Below the pieces are notes generated by a model that was not told where the DNA came from, searched no databases, and saw only the letters and a program-made list of their open reading frames with translations. From Defluviitaleaceae bacterium (lineage in GTDB: Bacteria; Bacillota_A; Clostridia; Lachnospirales; WQUN01): a stretch of 5,650 bases of DNA. The position numbers were made by a program, and so were the translations under genes. Shown piece after piece: positions 1 to 5,538 of this stretch (the stretch's first letter is position 1; every line of letters begins with the position of its first letter). Where the stretch lies: the NCBI GenBank assembly GCA_009779525.1, contig WREB01000091.1:1-5650 (forward strand). Reading direction: 5' to 3'.

Positions 1-623
1 CCAAAAACCCCGGAGCAAAATTTTTGCTGGCGCCGCCGGTTTACGGTAATTACGGCTCGGCTAGCAGCTTCAGCGGCCACAAGGAACGGAGGGCCGAATT
101 CGGCTTCCCGCGGCTTTACGTAAGCGCCGCCGCAAGCGACGAAAAGCTCGCGCGCATCCTTTCAATTTACGACGCCGTCTCCTTCGAGCCGGAGCTTTAC
201 ATGCTCGTCAATTACGGTGTTTTAGATGAGGATTATGTCTGGAAGGGCGAGCCTTACAATTCTTACGTCGAGCGAATAAACGGCGGACAAAACGCGGTGG
301 GCGCGTTCGCGACGGGGGTGCGCGACGGCGAAGCCGGGAAGCTCGTCTATAAATTCCCGCCGTTCTTATTCGAATTCGCGACAAGCGCGCGGGCGGTCGG
401 GATGATCGCCAGGCCGTATAAGGAAATGGATTACGAAAGGGACCTCGAATTTAAAACAGACTTCGACGAAAAATACCCAAGCTTCAATAACATCGGGCTA
501 AACTACTACCACGCCGTCCTCGCCGGGCGCGTCAGGGTCCAGGATTCATGGGACGACTATGTCGCGCGCCTTAACGCCAACGGCCTCGCCGAATACAACG
601 CCTACCTCGGCTCGCTTCCGTAA
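1..623 (+). CDS. Extracellular solute-binding lipoprotein, LipO type (3' part only)
   Basis: This is the C-terminal part of an ABC-transporter substrate-binding protein, probably for sugars or oligosaccharides, anchored outside the membrane. The frame is open to the left edge (first full codon at position 3), so the gene begins upstream; the TTG at 24 is not a real start. About 206 residues are visible. The segment reading NYG-V-DEDYVWKGEPYNSY, and the end reading WDDYVARLNANGLAEYNAYL, match the typical closing part of LipO/YtcQ-like family 1 binding proteins, where a tryptophan-led helix ends the fold. The signal peptide and lipobox lie outside the window, so lipoprotein status is inferred from the family. 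The last 26 codons, including the stop, overlap the 3' end of the convergent kinase gene. No terminator hairpin follows the stop. The family call is fairly secure; the ligand is unknown. Confidence 0.8.
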   Translation, partial: KNPGAKFLLAPPVYGNYGSASSFSGHKERRAEFGFPRLYVSAAASDEKLARILSIYDAVSFEPELYMLVNYGVLDEDYVWKGEPYNSYVERINGGQNAVGAFATGVRDGEAGKLVYKFPPFLFEFATSARAVGMIARPYKEMDYERDLEFKTDFDEKYPSFNNIGLNYYHAVLAGRVRVQDSWDDYVARLNANGLAEYNAYLGSLP

Positions 624-1184
624 AAAATTTTCAATCCGCCCGTCAAGCGCGCCGTAATCGACCGAGTCGAAGTCGGTCGTGTCCACGATGACAAGCTCCC
701 CTACGCGAAATTTCCTAAGGGGGGCGCAGCCCGCCTCGAAATTTTCGAGCGTAAAGTCGGCGTGTTTAAGTCCGCCGGAAATTAATCCGGGGTGGCGTTC
801 CTCCGTTTCGTCGCGGCCGATGAAGCGGCGGTGCAGCGTTTTAATATCGGCGTCAAACAAAACGGTGAGCGCCTCGTAGTTGTGCCGCGAAACCATTTCG
901 GCAATGTCTACCGCGTTTTCGGGACGGAAATTACTTTCCAACATAAGCGGCGCCCCCGCCGCCATCGTGCGCTCGGCCGCGTGAAGCGCCATGTCGTAAG
1001 CCGCGCCTCCGTACAGCTTCGAGTTGGCGCGCACGGTGTTGTCCCATTTGAGCGCGTCGTGAAGCCGCTCTTTAAAATGGTCCTTGCTAAAAAACGGGAC
1101 GTTAAATTTTTTCGCGATGCGCAGGCCGCAGCTGGTTTTTCCGGAGGCGGGAATCCCCGCGATAAGTATCAGCTTTTTATTCAT
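546..1184 (-). CDS. Small P-loop kinase (AAA_33 / zeta-toxin-like ATPase)
   Basis: This 212-residue cytosolic protein is a likely ATP-dependent phosphotransferase of the AAA_33/polynucleotide-kinase-like group. What is visible: a Walker A loop at residues 10-17 (GIPASGKT) right after a hydrophobic first strand; an SKD segment at 33-35, whose Asp sits where related kinases place a substrate or catalytic acid; ESNFRPEN at 83-90; and an arginine-rich lid-like stretch around 119-130 (R119, R120, R124, R130). Family members phosphorylate varied small molecules, RNA ends or peptidoglycan precursors, and the substrate cannot be read from this sequence. Translation starts 6 bases after the stop of the Nudix-VOC gene with only a weak GAG upstream, which suggests coupling. 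Residues 188-212 are encoded antisense to the lipoprotein gene, so this tail may be a late extension rather than part of the fold. There is no antitoxin-like partner to support a toxin role. Confidence 0.8.
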   Translation of the reverse strand: MNKKLILIAGIPASGKTSCGLRIAKKFNVPFFSKDHFKERLHDALKWDNTVRANSKLYGGAAYDMALHAAERTMAAGAPLMLESNFRPENAVDIAEMVSRHNYEALTVLFDADIKTLHRRFIGRDETEERHPGLISGGLKHADFTLENFEAGCAPLRKFRVGELVIVDTTDFDSVDYGALDGRIENFLRKRAEVGVVFGEAVGVKARDIVVP

Positions 1185-1190
1185 CGCGGC

Positions 1191-2033
1191 TCAATTTATG
1201 TCCGAAGCGAAGCTGACGACGTTCCCGTCCGGGTCGGCCGCGGCAAACGACCTGACGCCCCAGGGCTTGTCGGTCGGCTCGCCGCAATCTATTCCAAGCG
1301 CCGCCAGCCTCCCGTGCTCCGCGTCGGCGCTTTCGGTCTTAATAATCAGCCCCATGTTTCGCGTCGGTTCGGAACTCGCTCCGGCGGATTCCAAGTCGAA
1401 TACGATGAAGCCGGAATTTATAAACCGGTTGTCCGGCCCCGAAACCGTAGGCGCCTCAACGAATATTTTTGAATAGAAATCCGCCATCGCCGCGGCGTTT
1501 TTTGTCGCCGCGACCGCGCAAGCCGTCGACGGCCGCCCGAGCCTTTCCTCAAGCAGCGCGTCCAGGTATTCCATCTTGTTCGGGCTTAAAAACTTCCCCT
1601 CGGACGAGAGCCGCTTTATTTCGCCGGGGCCGGCCCACGCCGCAGCGTCCGTCTCGCCCGGCTGCAGCCTCACCGATTCGATGTCTATGTCCTGTTTGAA
1701 CAGCCAGACGTCGAAGAACGTGCGCCTCCCGTTGAACGAGCGCGTGACGAACCTGCCGTTTTGCGGGTCGAGCGTCACGCCAAGCTCCTCGTTGGCCTCG
1801 CGGATCGCCGCGGCGAAACTGCTTTCGCCGGCTATCACGCTCCCGCAGGTGGGCGACCAGAGGCCCGCGTCCGGAAACTTGTCGGGGGACCTTCGCGAAA
1901 TCAAGTATTCGCCCCTTCCGTTTTTTATCCACGCGTCGGCGACCAGATGGTAGACGCCCTCCGGTATCGCGCCGCGGTCTATCGTCCTTCCGGTCTTGCG
2001 TCCGTTTTTATCCAAAACGTCCCATTTTTCCAT
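1191..2033 (-). CDS. Nudix hydrolase fused to a C-terminal glyoxalase/VOC-like domain
   Basis: This is a 280-residue fusion. The N-terminal half (about 1-165) is a Nudix hydrolase: residues 64-86 fit the Nudix box GX5EX7REUXEEXGU exactly, with G64, E70, R78, E79, E82, E83 and G85. The opening MEKWDVLDKNGRKTG and the HLVADAWI segment resemble IPP-isomerase-like Nudix proteins. These cleave nucleoside diphosphates linked to another moiety using Mg2+; the substrate is unknown. The C-terminal part (about 170-278) looks like a glyoxalase/bleomycin-resistance (VOC) domain: AMADFYSKIF at 182-191, and WGVRSFAAADPDGNVVSF at 258-275. The usual metal-binding Glu after DPDGN is replaced by Ser274, so a binding rather than metal-catalytic role is possible. 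The start is supported by AAAGGG six bases upstream of the ATG. It is the first gene of a two-gene unit with the kinase. The Nudix part is very secure, the VOC part good. Confidence 0.88.
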   Translation of the reverse strand: MEKWDVLDKNGRKTGRTIDRGAIPEGVYHLVADAWIKNGRGEYLISRRSPDKFPDAGLWSPTCGSVIAGESSFAAAIREANEELGVTLDPQNGRFVTRSFNGRRTFFDVWLFKQDIDIESVRLQPGETDAAAWAGPGEIKRLSSEGKFLSPNKMEYLDALLEERLGRPSTACAVAATKNAAAMADFYSKIFVEAPTVSGPDNRFINSGFIVFDLESAGASSEPTRNMGLIIKTESADAEHGRLAALGIDCGEPTDKPWGVRSFAAADPDGNVVSFASDIN

Positions 2034-2047
2034 ATCGGTCCCTTTAC

Positions 2048-2076
2048 TTGGCGCCGCAATTTATATAGATTATAAA
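2048..2076 (+). promoter_or_regulatory. Candidate sigma-70-type promoter for the methyl-transfer operon
   Basis: A TTGGCG hexamer at 2048-2053 (4 of 6 to the -35 consensus) lies exactly 17 bases before TATAAA at 2071-2076 (5 of 6 to the -10 consensus). This predicts a start near 2083 and a leader of roughly 65 bases to the ATG at 2150. The -35 box falls inside the left copy of the inverted repeat, so a protein bound there would block it. This is predicted from sequence match alone. Confidence 0.4.
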
Positions 2077-2095
2077 ACAACTCAGTTAAATACAA
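2069..2095 (-). promoter_or_regulatory. Candidate promoter for the Nudix-VOC/kinase pair
   Basis: On the minus strand a perfect TATAAT lies at 2074-2069, about 36 bases upstream of the Nudix ATG. The best -35-like hexamer, TTGTAT at 2095-2090, is weak (3 of 6) with a short 15-base spacer, so the -10 box carries most of the call. It overlaps the plus-strand -10 box, so the two promoters would compete for polymerase. Confidence 0.35.
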
Positions 2096-2133
2096 AATGT
2101 GGACATAAAAATCATATATGGCTGCGCGGCGCC

Positions 2134-2139
2134 AAAGGA
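2134..2139 (+). promoter_or_regulatory. Ribosome-binding site supporting the ATG at 2150
   Basis: AAAGGA lies 10 bases before the ATG at 2150, whereas no Shine-Dalgarno-like sequence precedes the alternative in-frame GTG at 2099. Its first two bases are the end of the right inverted-repeat copy, so occupancy of that repeat could affect translation. Confidence 0.5.
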
Positions 2140-2149
2140 AAATGGTAGA

Positions 2150-2719
2150 ATGCGCGGCGTGGGCGCGGCCGCATCGCTGGCCGAGAAAAAACTCGAATCA
2201 CTATCGCCCGAATCGGTCGCGAAGCGGACCGGCTCGGAATATTCCGGCGGCGTTTACGCGCTCCGCTGGTTCGGCGAACGGCGCGAGCTGTCGTCGGGCG
2301 GCGAAATCGAGCGCGTCCTCTGGCTGCACTACTTGATTTCGGAAGGCGGGAGGGAGCCCGGCGAAACAAGCTACGTCGCCTTCCGCGAATTGCCCGGGGC
2401 GCGCTTCTACGAGCCGAAGTTTGAGGAGCGCGCGGTAAGGCCCATTGCCAAGTGTTTCGGGAATGATTCCTGGGCGATGGTTTCGGCCGGGCTTACGCTC
2501 GGCGGAATTGAGGCAGGCGTCGGCGGCCGTTCGGTCACGCTGCGTCCGCTTCCGTTCATACCAATCACGTACGCGGTATGGGAGGCCGACGACGAGTTTC
2601 CGGCGCGCGCGCAGATCCTATTCGACGTAACCGCGAAGGCGTGGCTTAACGCGGAAGACATGGTTATGCTCGCGTCGCTGGGCGCGTATAAATTAATAAA
2701 AGCTAAGGCCAACAAATAA
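2150..2719 (+). CDS. DUF3786 domain-containing protein
   Basis: This 189-residue protein (from the ATG at 2150) matches what I recall of DUF3786, an uncharacterised domain found mainly in anaerobes. Characteristic segments are LWLHYL at 57-62, AFRELPGARFYEP near 77-89, PLPFIPITYAVWEADDEF at 133-150 followed by ILFD at 156-159, and LNAEDMVML at 166-174. There is no signal peptide, membrane segment or cysteine cluster, so it is probably cytosolic. Function is unknown. As first gene of an operon with two methyltransferases and CooC, a supporting role in corrinoid or CODH/ACS chemistry is a reasonable inference but is not shown by any catalytic motif. I chose the ATG at 2150 because it has AAAGGA ten bases upstream and because family members start shortly before the LAEKKLESLSPESVAKR helix. 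A GTG at 2099 would add 17 residues without a ribosome-binding site. The next gene starts 8 bases after its stop. Confidence 0.78.
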   Translation: MRGVGAAASLAEKKLESLSPESVAKRTGSEYSGGVYALRWFGERRELSSGGEIERVLWLHYLISEGGREPGETSYVAFRELPGARFYEPKFEERAVRPIAKCFGNDSWAMVSAGLTLGGIEAGVGGRSVTLRPLPFIPITYAVWEADDEFPARAQILFDVTAKAWLNAEDMVMLASLGAYKLIKAKANK

Positions 2720-2727
2720 GAGGGAGA

Positions 2728-3621
2728 ATGGTGCGAATGCCAAGGCAAAAGATCACGGAAGCGCTGAAAGCCGGCAAGACCCTTGTTTCCGACGGGGCGT
2801 GGGGGACGTTTTTGCACAAGAAGGGCCTTAAGACGGGCGAGTGCCCCGAGGCGTGGAACTTGGAGCGTTTCGCCGACGTGAAGGACATAGCCGCAAGCTA
2901 CATAGCCGCGGGCGCCAACATGGTGCAGGCGAACAGTTTCGGCGGAAGCTGCTACAAGCTCGAGCACTTCGGCCTGTCGGGCAAGTCGGCCGAGATAAAC
3001 GAGGCGGCGGCAAAAGCGTCGCGCGAGGCGGCGGGCGAGGGCAACTGGGTAATCGCGTCAATAGGCCCGACCGGAAAAATGCTCGTGACCGAGGAAGTCA
3101 CCGAGGACGAAATGTACGAAGCCTTTAAGGTCCAGGCGATCGCGCTAGAAAAGGGCGGCGCCGACGCCGCCTGCATAGAGACGATGAGCGACAAGCAGGA
3201 GGCGGCCCTCGCGATTAAAGCGGTGCGCGAAAACACGGGGCTCGAGATAATCTGCACGTTCACGTTCGACAAAACCGTCAGGGGCGACTACCGCACGATG
3301 ATGGGGGTTTCCCCGATAGACGCGGCGAGATCCGCCGTCGAGGCGGGCGCCGACATAATTGGCGCCAACTGCGGAAACGGGATCGAGCGCATGATTGAAA
3401 TCGTAAAGGAAATCCGGAAAGAATTCCCCGACAAGCCGATACTCGTGCACGCGAACGCGGGGCTCCCGGTTAACGTCGACGGCAAGGACACCTTCCCCGA
3501 GACGCCCGAGGACATGGCGAGGCTTGCGCCCGAGCTGGCAAAAGCCGGCGCGAACATTATAGGCGGCTGCTGCGGCACGACGCCGGACCACATTAAGGCG
3601 ATGAAGGAGGCGCTCGGCTGA
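2728..3621 (+). CDS. Homocysteine S-methyltransferase-family protein (MetH N-terminal-domain-like)
   Basis: This cytosolic TIM barrel of up to 297 residues corresponds to the homocysteine-binding module of cobalamin-dependent methionine synthase, encoded alone. The zinc ligands of the family are all present: C215 in GANCGNG and the pair C281-C282 in GGCCGT. Other family signatures are DGAWGT at 22-27, QANSFGG at 67-73, GADAACIET at 144-152 and HANAGLP at 241-247. Family enzymes activate homocysteine, or another thiol, as a zinc thiolate that takes a methyl group from a corrinoid protein, methylfolate, betaine or S-methylmethionine. No folate, cobalamin or activation domain follows, so the donor must come from a separate protein. 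The start is uncertain: GAGG/GGAG at 2720-2726 serves the GTG at 2731 or ATG at 2737 at least as well as the ATG at 2728, a difference of up to three residues. The stop overlaps the next start by one base. Confidence 0.9.
   Translation: MVRMPRQKITEALKAGKTLVSDGAWGTFLHKKGLKTGECPEAWNLERFADVKDIAASYIAAGANMVQANSFGGSCYKLEHFGLSGKSAEINEAAAKASREAAGEGNWVIASIGPTGKMLVTEEVTEDEMYEAFKVQAIALEKGGADAACIETMSDKQEAALAIKAVRENTGLEIICTFTFDKTVRGDYRTMMGVSPIDAARSAVEAGADIIGANCGNGIERMIEIVKEIRKEFPDKPILVHANAGLPVNVDGKDTFPETPEDMARLAPELAKAGANIIGGCCGTTPDHIKAMKEALG
3604..3610 (+). promoter_or_regulatory. Strong internal Shine-Dalgarno for the downstream methyltransferase
   Basis: AAGGAGG, a full match to the anti-Shine-Dalgarno core, lies within the last codons of the homocysteine S-methyltransferase gene, 10 bases before the ATG at 3621. 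With the one-base TGATG stop/start overlap, this points to strong, coupled translation of the two methyltransferases. Confidence 0.75.
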
Positions 3622-4670
3622 TGGAAACCAAATTCTTATCCACCGCAATAGGAAGCATGCCGTTCGAGGACAAGCAGAAGGCGGTCAGCGTTTCGCTATC
3701 GTGCCTCGACGCGCCGATCTGGCCGCAGCTCTCAAAACTCGGCCTTTTCGAACAGATGGAAATTCAATACAGCGAGGGAATCCCCTGCGCAGTCGTCGAC
3801 GAGGAAAAGGGCAGGATGTACTTCGAGACCTCGGGCGACTATTCGGAAGCGTTCGCGGAGTTTTACGAAAACTGGCAGGCCGCGGAGGAAGACGGGGGCG
3901 ACCTCGGCTTCATGGCGATAAGCGAAAAATATTCGCACGGGATCTACGCGGCGCTTAAGGCGCTCGAGGGCAAAAAGCTCCCATGGCTGAAAGTCCAGAC
4001 GACCGGCCCGTGCAGCTTCGCGCTCACGATCGTCGACGAAAACAAGCGCGCGATATACTACAACGAGGAATTCCGCGACGTCATCGTCAAGGCGCTCGCG
4101 CTCAAGTGCCGCTGGCAGCTTAAAAAGTTCGCTCCGCACGCCGAAAAGCTTATCTGCTTCATCGACGAGCCGATACTCTCGGCGTTCGGGAGTTCGACAT
4201 ACGTTTCGGTCAATCGCGAGGAAGTCGTTGCGATGCTTTCCGAAACGATCGAGGCGGTCCACGCCGAGGGGGCGCTCGCCGGGATACACTGCTGCGGCAA
4301 CACCGAGTGGAGCATCCTCATCGACGCGGGCGTCGACATGGTCAACTTCGACGCGTTCGAGTACGGCGAAACGATCGCGATCTACTCCGACAGCGTGAAG
4401 GAGCACCTCGCGCGCGGCGGAATGCTCGCGTGGGGCGTCGTTCCGACGTCCGTCAAGATCCGCGAGCAGTCGGTCGACTCACTCGAGGCGCAACTTGAAA
4501 AGGTGATGGACAACCTCGCATCCAAGGGAATCGACAAGGGGCTCATCGCCAGGCAGGCGGTCATCACGCCGTCCTGCGGGACCGGCTCGATGGACCCGGC
4601 GGACGCGGAGCGCGTATTCGAACTCACCTCGCAGCTTTCAAAGCGTATGAAATTAAAATATGGTTTTTAA
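3621..4670 (+). CDS. UroD/MetE-family methyltransferase, candidate folate-independent core methionine synthase
   Basis: This 349-residue single-barrel protein of the UroD/cobalamin-independent methionine synthase superfamily corresponds to the catalytic half of MetE without the N-terminal folate-binding half. Visible motifs: GSMP at 11-14, WPQL at 34-37, QYSEGIP at 49-55, KVQTTGP at 124-130, IDEP at 181-184, HCCGNTEW at 223-230, and a late Cys in ITPSCGTGSM at 315-324. H223, C225 and C319 fit the zinc-ligand pattern of MetE (HxC plus a distal Cys); D244 may replace the Glu ligand. Such core enzymes, including the MesB family of Wood-Ljungdahl anaerobes, are thought to transfer methyl groups from corrinoid proteins to homocysteine. 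I cannot assign a named family from sequence alone, and methylthiol:coenzyme or corrinoid methyltransferases are alternatives. True uroporphyrinogen decarboxylase is unlikely given the zinc motif. It is translationally coupled to the upstream gene. Confidence 0.85.
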   Translation: METKFLSTAIGSMPFEDKQKAVSVSLSCLDAPIWPQLSKLGLFEQMEIQYSEGIPCAVVDEEKGRMYFETSGDYSEAFAEFYENWQAAEEDGGDLGFMAISEKYSHGIYAALKALEGKKLPWLKVQTTGPCSFALTIVDENKRAIYYNEEFRDVIVKALALKCRWQLKKFAPHAEKLICFIDEPILSAFGSSTYVSVNREEVVAMLSETIEAVHAEGALAGIHCCGNTEWSILIDAGVDMVNFDAFEYGETIAIYSDSVKEHLARGGMLAWGVVPTSVKIREQSVDSLEAQLEKVMDNLASKGIDKGLIARQAVITPSCGTGSMDPADAERVFELTSQLSKRMKLKYGF

Positions 4671-4705
4671 CCGCAAAAAGCCAACCAAAACATTATTGGG
4701 CCATA

Positions 4706-4719
4706 CCGCGTCAACGCGG
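4706..4719 (+). other. Small GC hairpin in the gap before the CooC gene
   Basis: CCGCG (4706-4710) pairs with CGCGG (4715-4719) around a TCAA loop. It lies in the 69-base gap between the methyltransferase stop and the CooC start. No T-run follows, so it is not a typical intrinsic terminator. It may be an mRNA processing or stability element, or chance in GC-rich DNA. Confidence 0.25.
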
Positions 4720-4739
4720 GTAAGCCGCGCGGGTAGGCG

Positions 4740-5504
4740 ATGAAACTGGCGGTGACCGGAAAGGGCGGCGTCGGCAAGTCGACCGTCGCCGGGGCGCTGG
4801 CGCTGCTTGCCGCAAAAAAAGGCGGGCGGGTGCTGGCGCTCGACGCCGACCCGGACGCCAACCTCGCGAACGCGCTGGGCGCGGGCGGCGACATAAAAAT
4901 AACTCCGATTTCCAAGCAAATCGGGCTTATAGAGGAGCGCACCGGCGCGAAGGTCAGCGAATACGGCAAGGTGTTCAAGCTGAATCCGGAGGTTTCCGAC
5001 GTTGCGGACCGCTTCGCCGTTAAAATCAACGGGGTCGACCTCGTCGTGCTCGGCGCCGCCTCGCGCGGCGGCGGGGGCTGCGCGTGCCCCGAGAACGCGT
5101 TTTTAAAGGCGCTCGTCGCCGACATGGTGCTGTATAAAAACGAGACGCTCATAATGGACATGGAGGCTGGCGTCGAGCACCTCGGGCGGGCGACCGCCTC
5201 GGGAGTAGACGCAGTCGTCGTCGTCGTCGAGCCGGGCGGCCGCTCGGTCGAATGCGCCGCGACGATCGCGCGGATGGGAAATGAGATCGGCATTAAAAAA
5301 TTTATCTATGTCGCGAACAAAGTCGCGTCCGCCGAGGACGCAAAATTTTTGCGCGAATCGTTCGGTTTTTCGCCGGCAGCTTCGATCCCCTGGTCGGATT
5401 CGATCCGGAGGGCGGACAGGCCCGGGGCGTGCGTACTCGATTTCGCGGACAAAAAACTGACGGAAAATTTCGAGGCGATCCTCGCCGCCGCGACCGGCGC
5501 GTGA
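4740..5504 (+). CDS. cooC: CooC/AcsF-like nickel-insertion ATPase
   Basis: This 254-residue cytosolic MinD/ParA-class ATPase belongs to the CooC group, dimeric proteins that use ATP to help load nickel into carbon monoxide dehydrogenase or acetyl-CoA synthase. Visible: the deviant Walker A KGGVGKST at 8-15, DADPDANL at 35-42, the CooC hallmark CxC (C114, C116) in GGGGCACPENAF, where the dimer binds metal, the Walker B-type IMDMEAGVEHLGR at 138-150, and VVVEPGGRS at 161-169. The length fits the family. The start is bounded by an in-frame TAG at 4734-4736; GGTAGG just upstream is a poor ribosome-binding site, so expression may be lower than that of the methyltransferases. No CODH or ACS subunit lies in the window; its partner is either further right or elsewhere. 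The symbol denotes the family; an AcsF-type paralogue, or a corrinoid-enzyme maturation role, remains possible. Confidence 0.88.
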   Translation: MKLAVTGKGGVGKSTVAGALALLAAKKGGRVLALDADPDANLANALGAGGDIKITPISKQIGLIEERTGAKVSEYGKVFKLNPEVSDVADRFAVKINGVDLVVLGAASRGGGGCACPENAFLKALVADMVLYKNETLIMDMEAGVEHLGRATASGVDAVVVVVEPGGRSVECAATIARMGNEIGIKKFIYVANKVASAEDAKFLRESFGFSPAASIPWSDSIRRADRPGACVLDFADKKLTENFEAILAAATGA

Positions 5505-5538
5505 GGCTCGCCTTATTTGCTTAGCAGAGGGGCGTGAA

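Larger units (their letters stand above)
2048..2135. repeat. Perfect 10-bp inverted repeat flanking the divergent promoters
   Basis: TTGGCGCCGC at 2048-2057 is matched by its exact reverse complement, GCGGCGCCAA, at 2126-2135, with 68 bases between. Each copy contains the palindrome GGCGCC. On each predicted transcript the site reads GCGGCGCCAA, followed at once or after two bases by the purine-rich ribosome-binding site. It could be a pair of operators or, less likely, a long-range stem. No regulator gene is visible in the window. Confidence 0.5.
2034..2149. promoter_or_regulatory. Divergent intergenic control region
   Basis: This 116-base stretch separates the minus-strand Nudix-VOC/kinase pair from the plus-strand methyl-transfer cluster. 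Its core, about 2058-2120, is strongly A/T-rich against GC-rich surroundings, as expected for promoters. It carries -10-like boxes for both directions that overlap each other (2069-2076), and a perfect inverted repeat at its flanks. I see no clear riboswitch architecture, and the region is too short for a classical cobalamin riboswitch. If translation of the plus-strand gene really begins at the GTG at 2099, the right third would be coding. Confidence 0.6.

Noticed and set aside
24..26. TTG as a start for the left-edge gene
   Set aside because: The frame stays open to the left edge, the family protein is much longer, and there is no ribosome-binding site before it.
624..660. Possible terminator after the lipoprotein stop
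   Set aside because: The A/T run after the stop (AAAAAATTTT) has no GC stem before it, and the segment codes for the kinase on the other strand.
792..1472. Plus-strand open frame of 226 codons across the kinase and Nudix-VOC genes
   Set aside because: It is Arg/Val-rich with no recognisable motif, spans two opposing well-supported genes, and lacks a ribosome-binding site of note.
2034..2149. Cobalamin or SAM riboswitch upstream of the methyl-transfer operon
   Set aside because: The predicted leader is only about 65 bases and A/T-rich. I could find no B12-box-like or SAM-I-type stem set, so the call is not supported.
3732..4406. Long minus-strand open frame of 224 codons opposite the UroD/MetE-like gene
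   Set aside because: It is antisense to a strongly supported gene with intact motifs. Its composition (many Arg, Val, Asp) is what reverse reading of GC-rich codons gives, and it shows no family motif.
5214..5229. Run of GTC repeats inside the CooC gene
   Set aside because: It encodes the hydrophobic strand VVVVV before EPGG, a normal core strand of this family written with one favoured Val codon. It is not a distinct repeat element.
4667..5293. Minus-strand open frame of 208 codons opposite CooC
   Set aside because: It runs antisense to the CooC motifs and has low-complexity Ser/Pro/Thr/Ala composition typical of a shadow frame.
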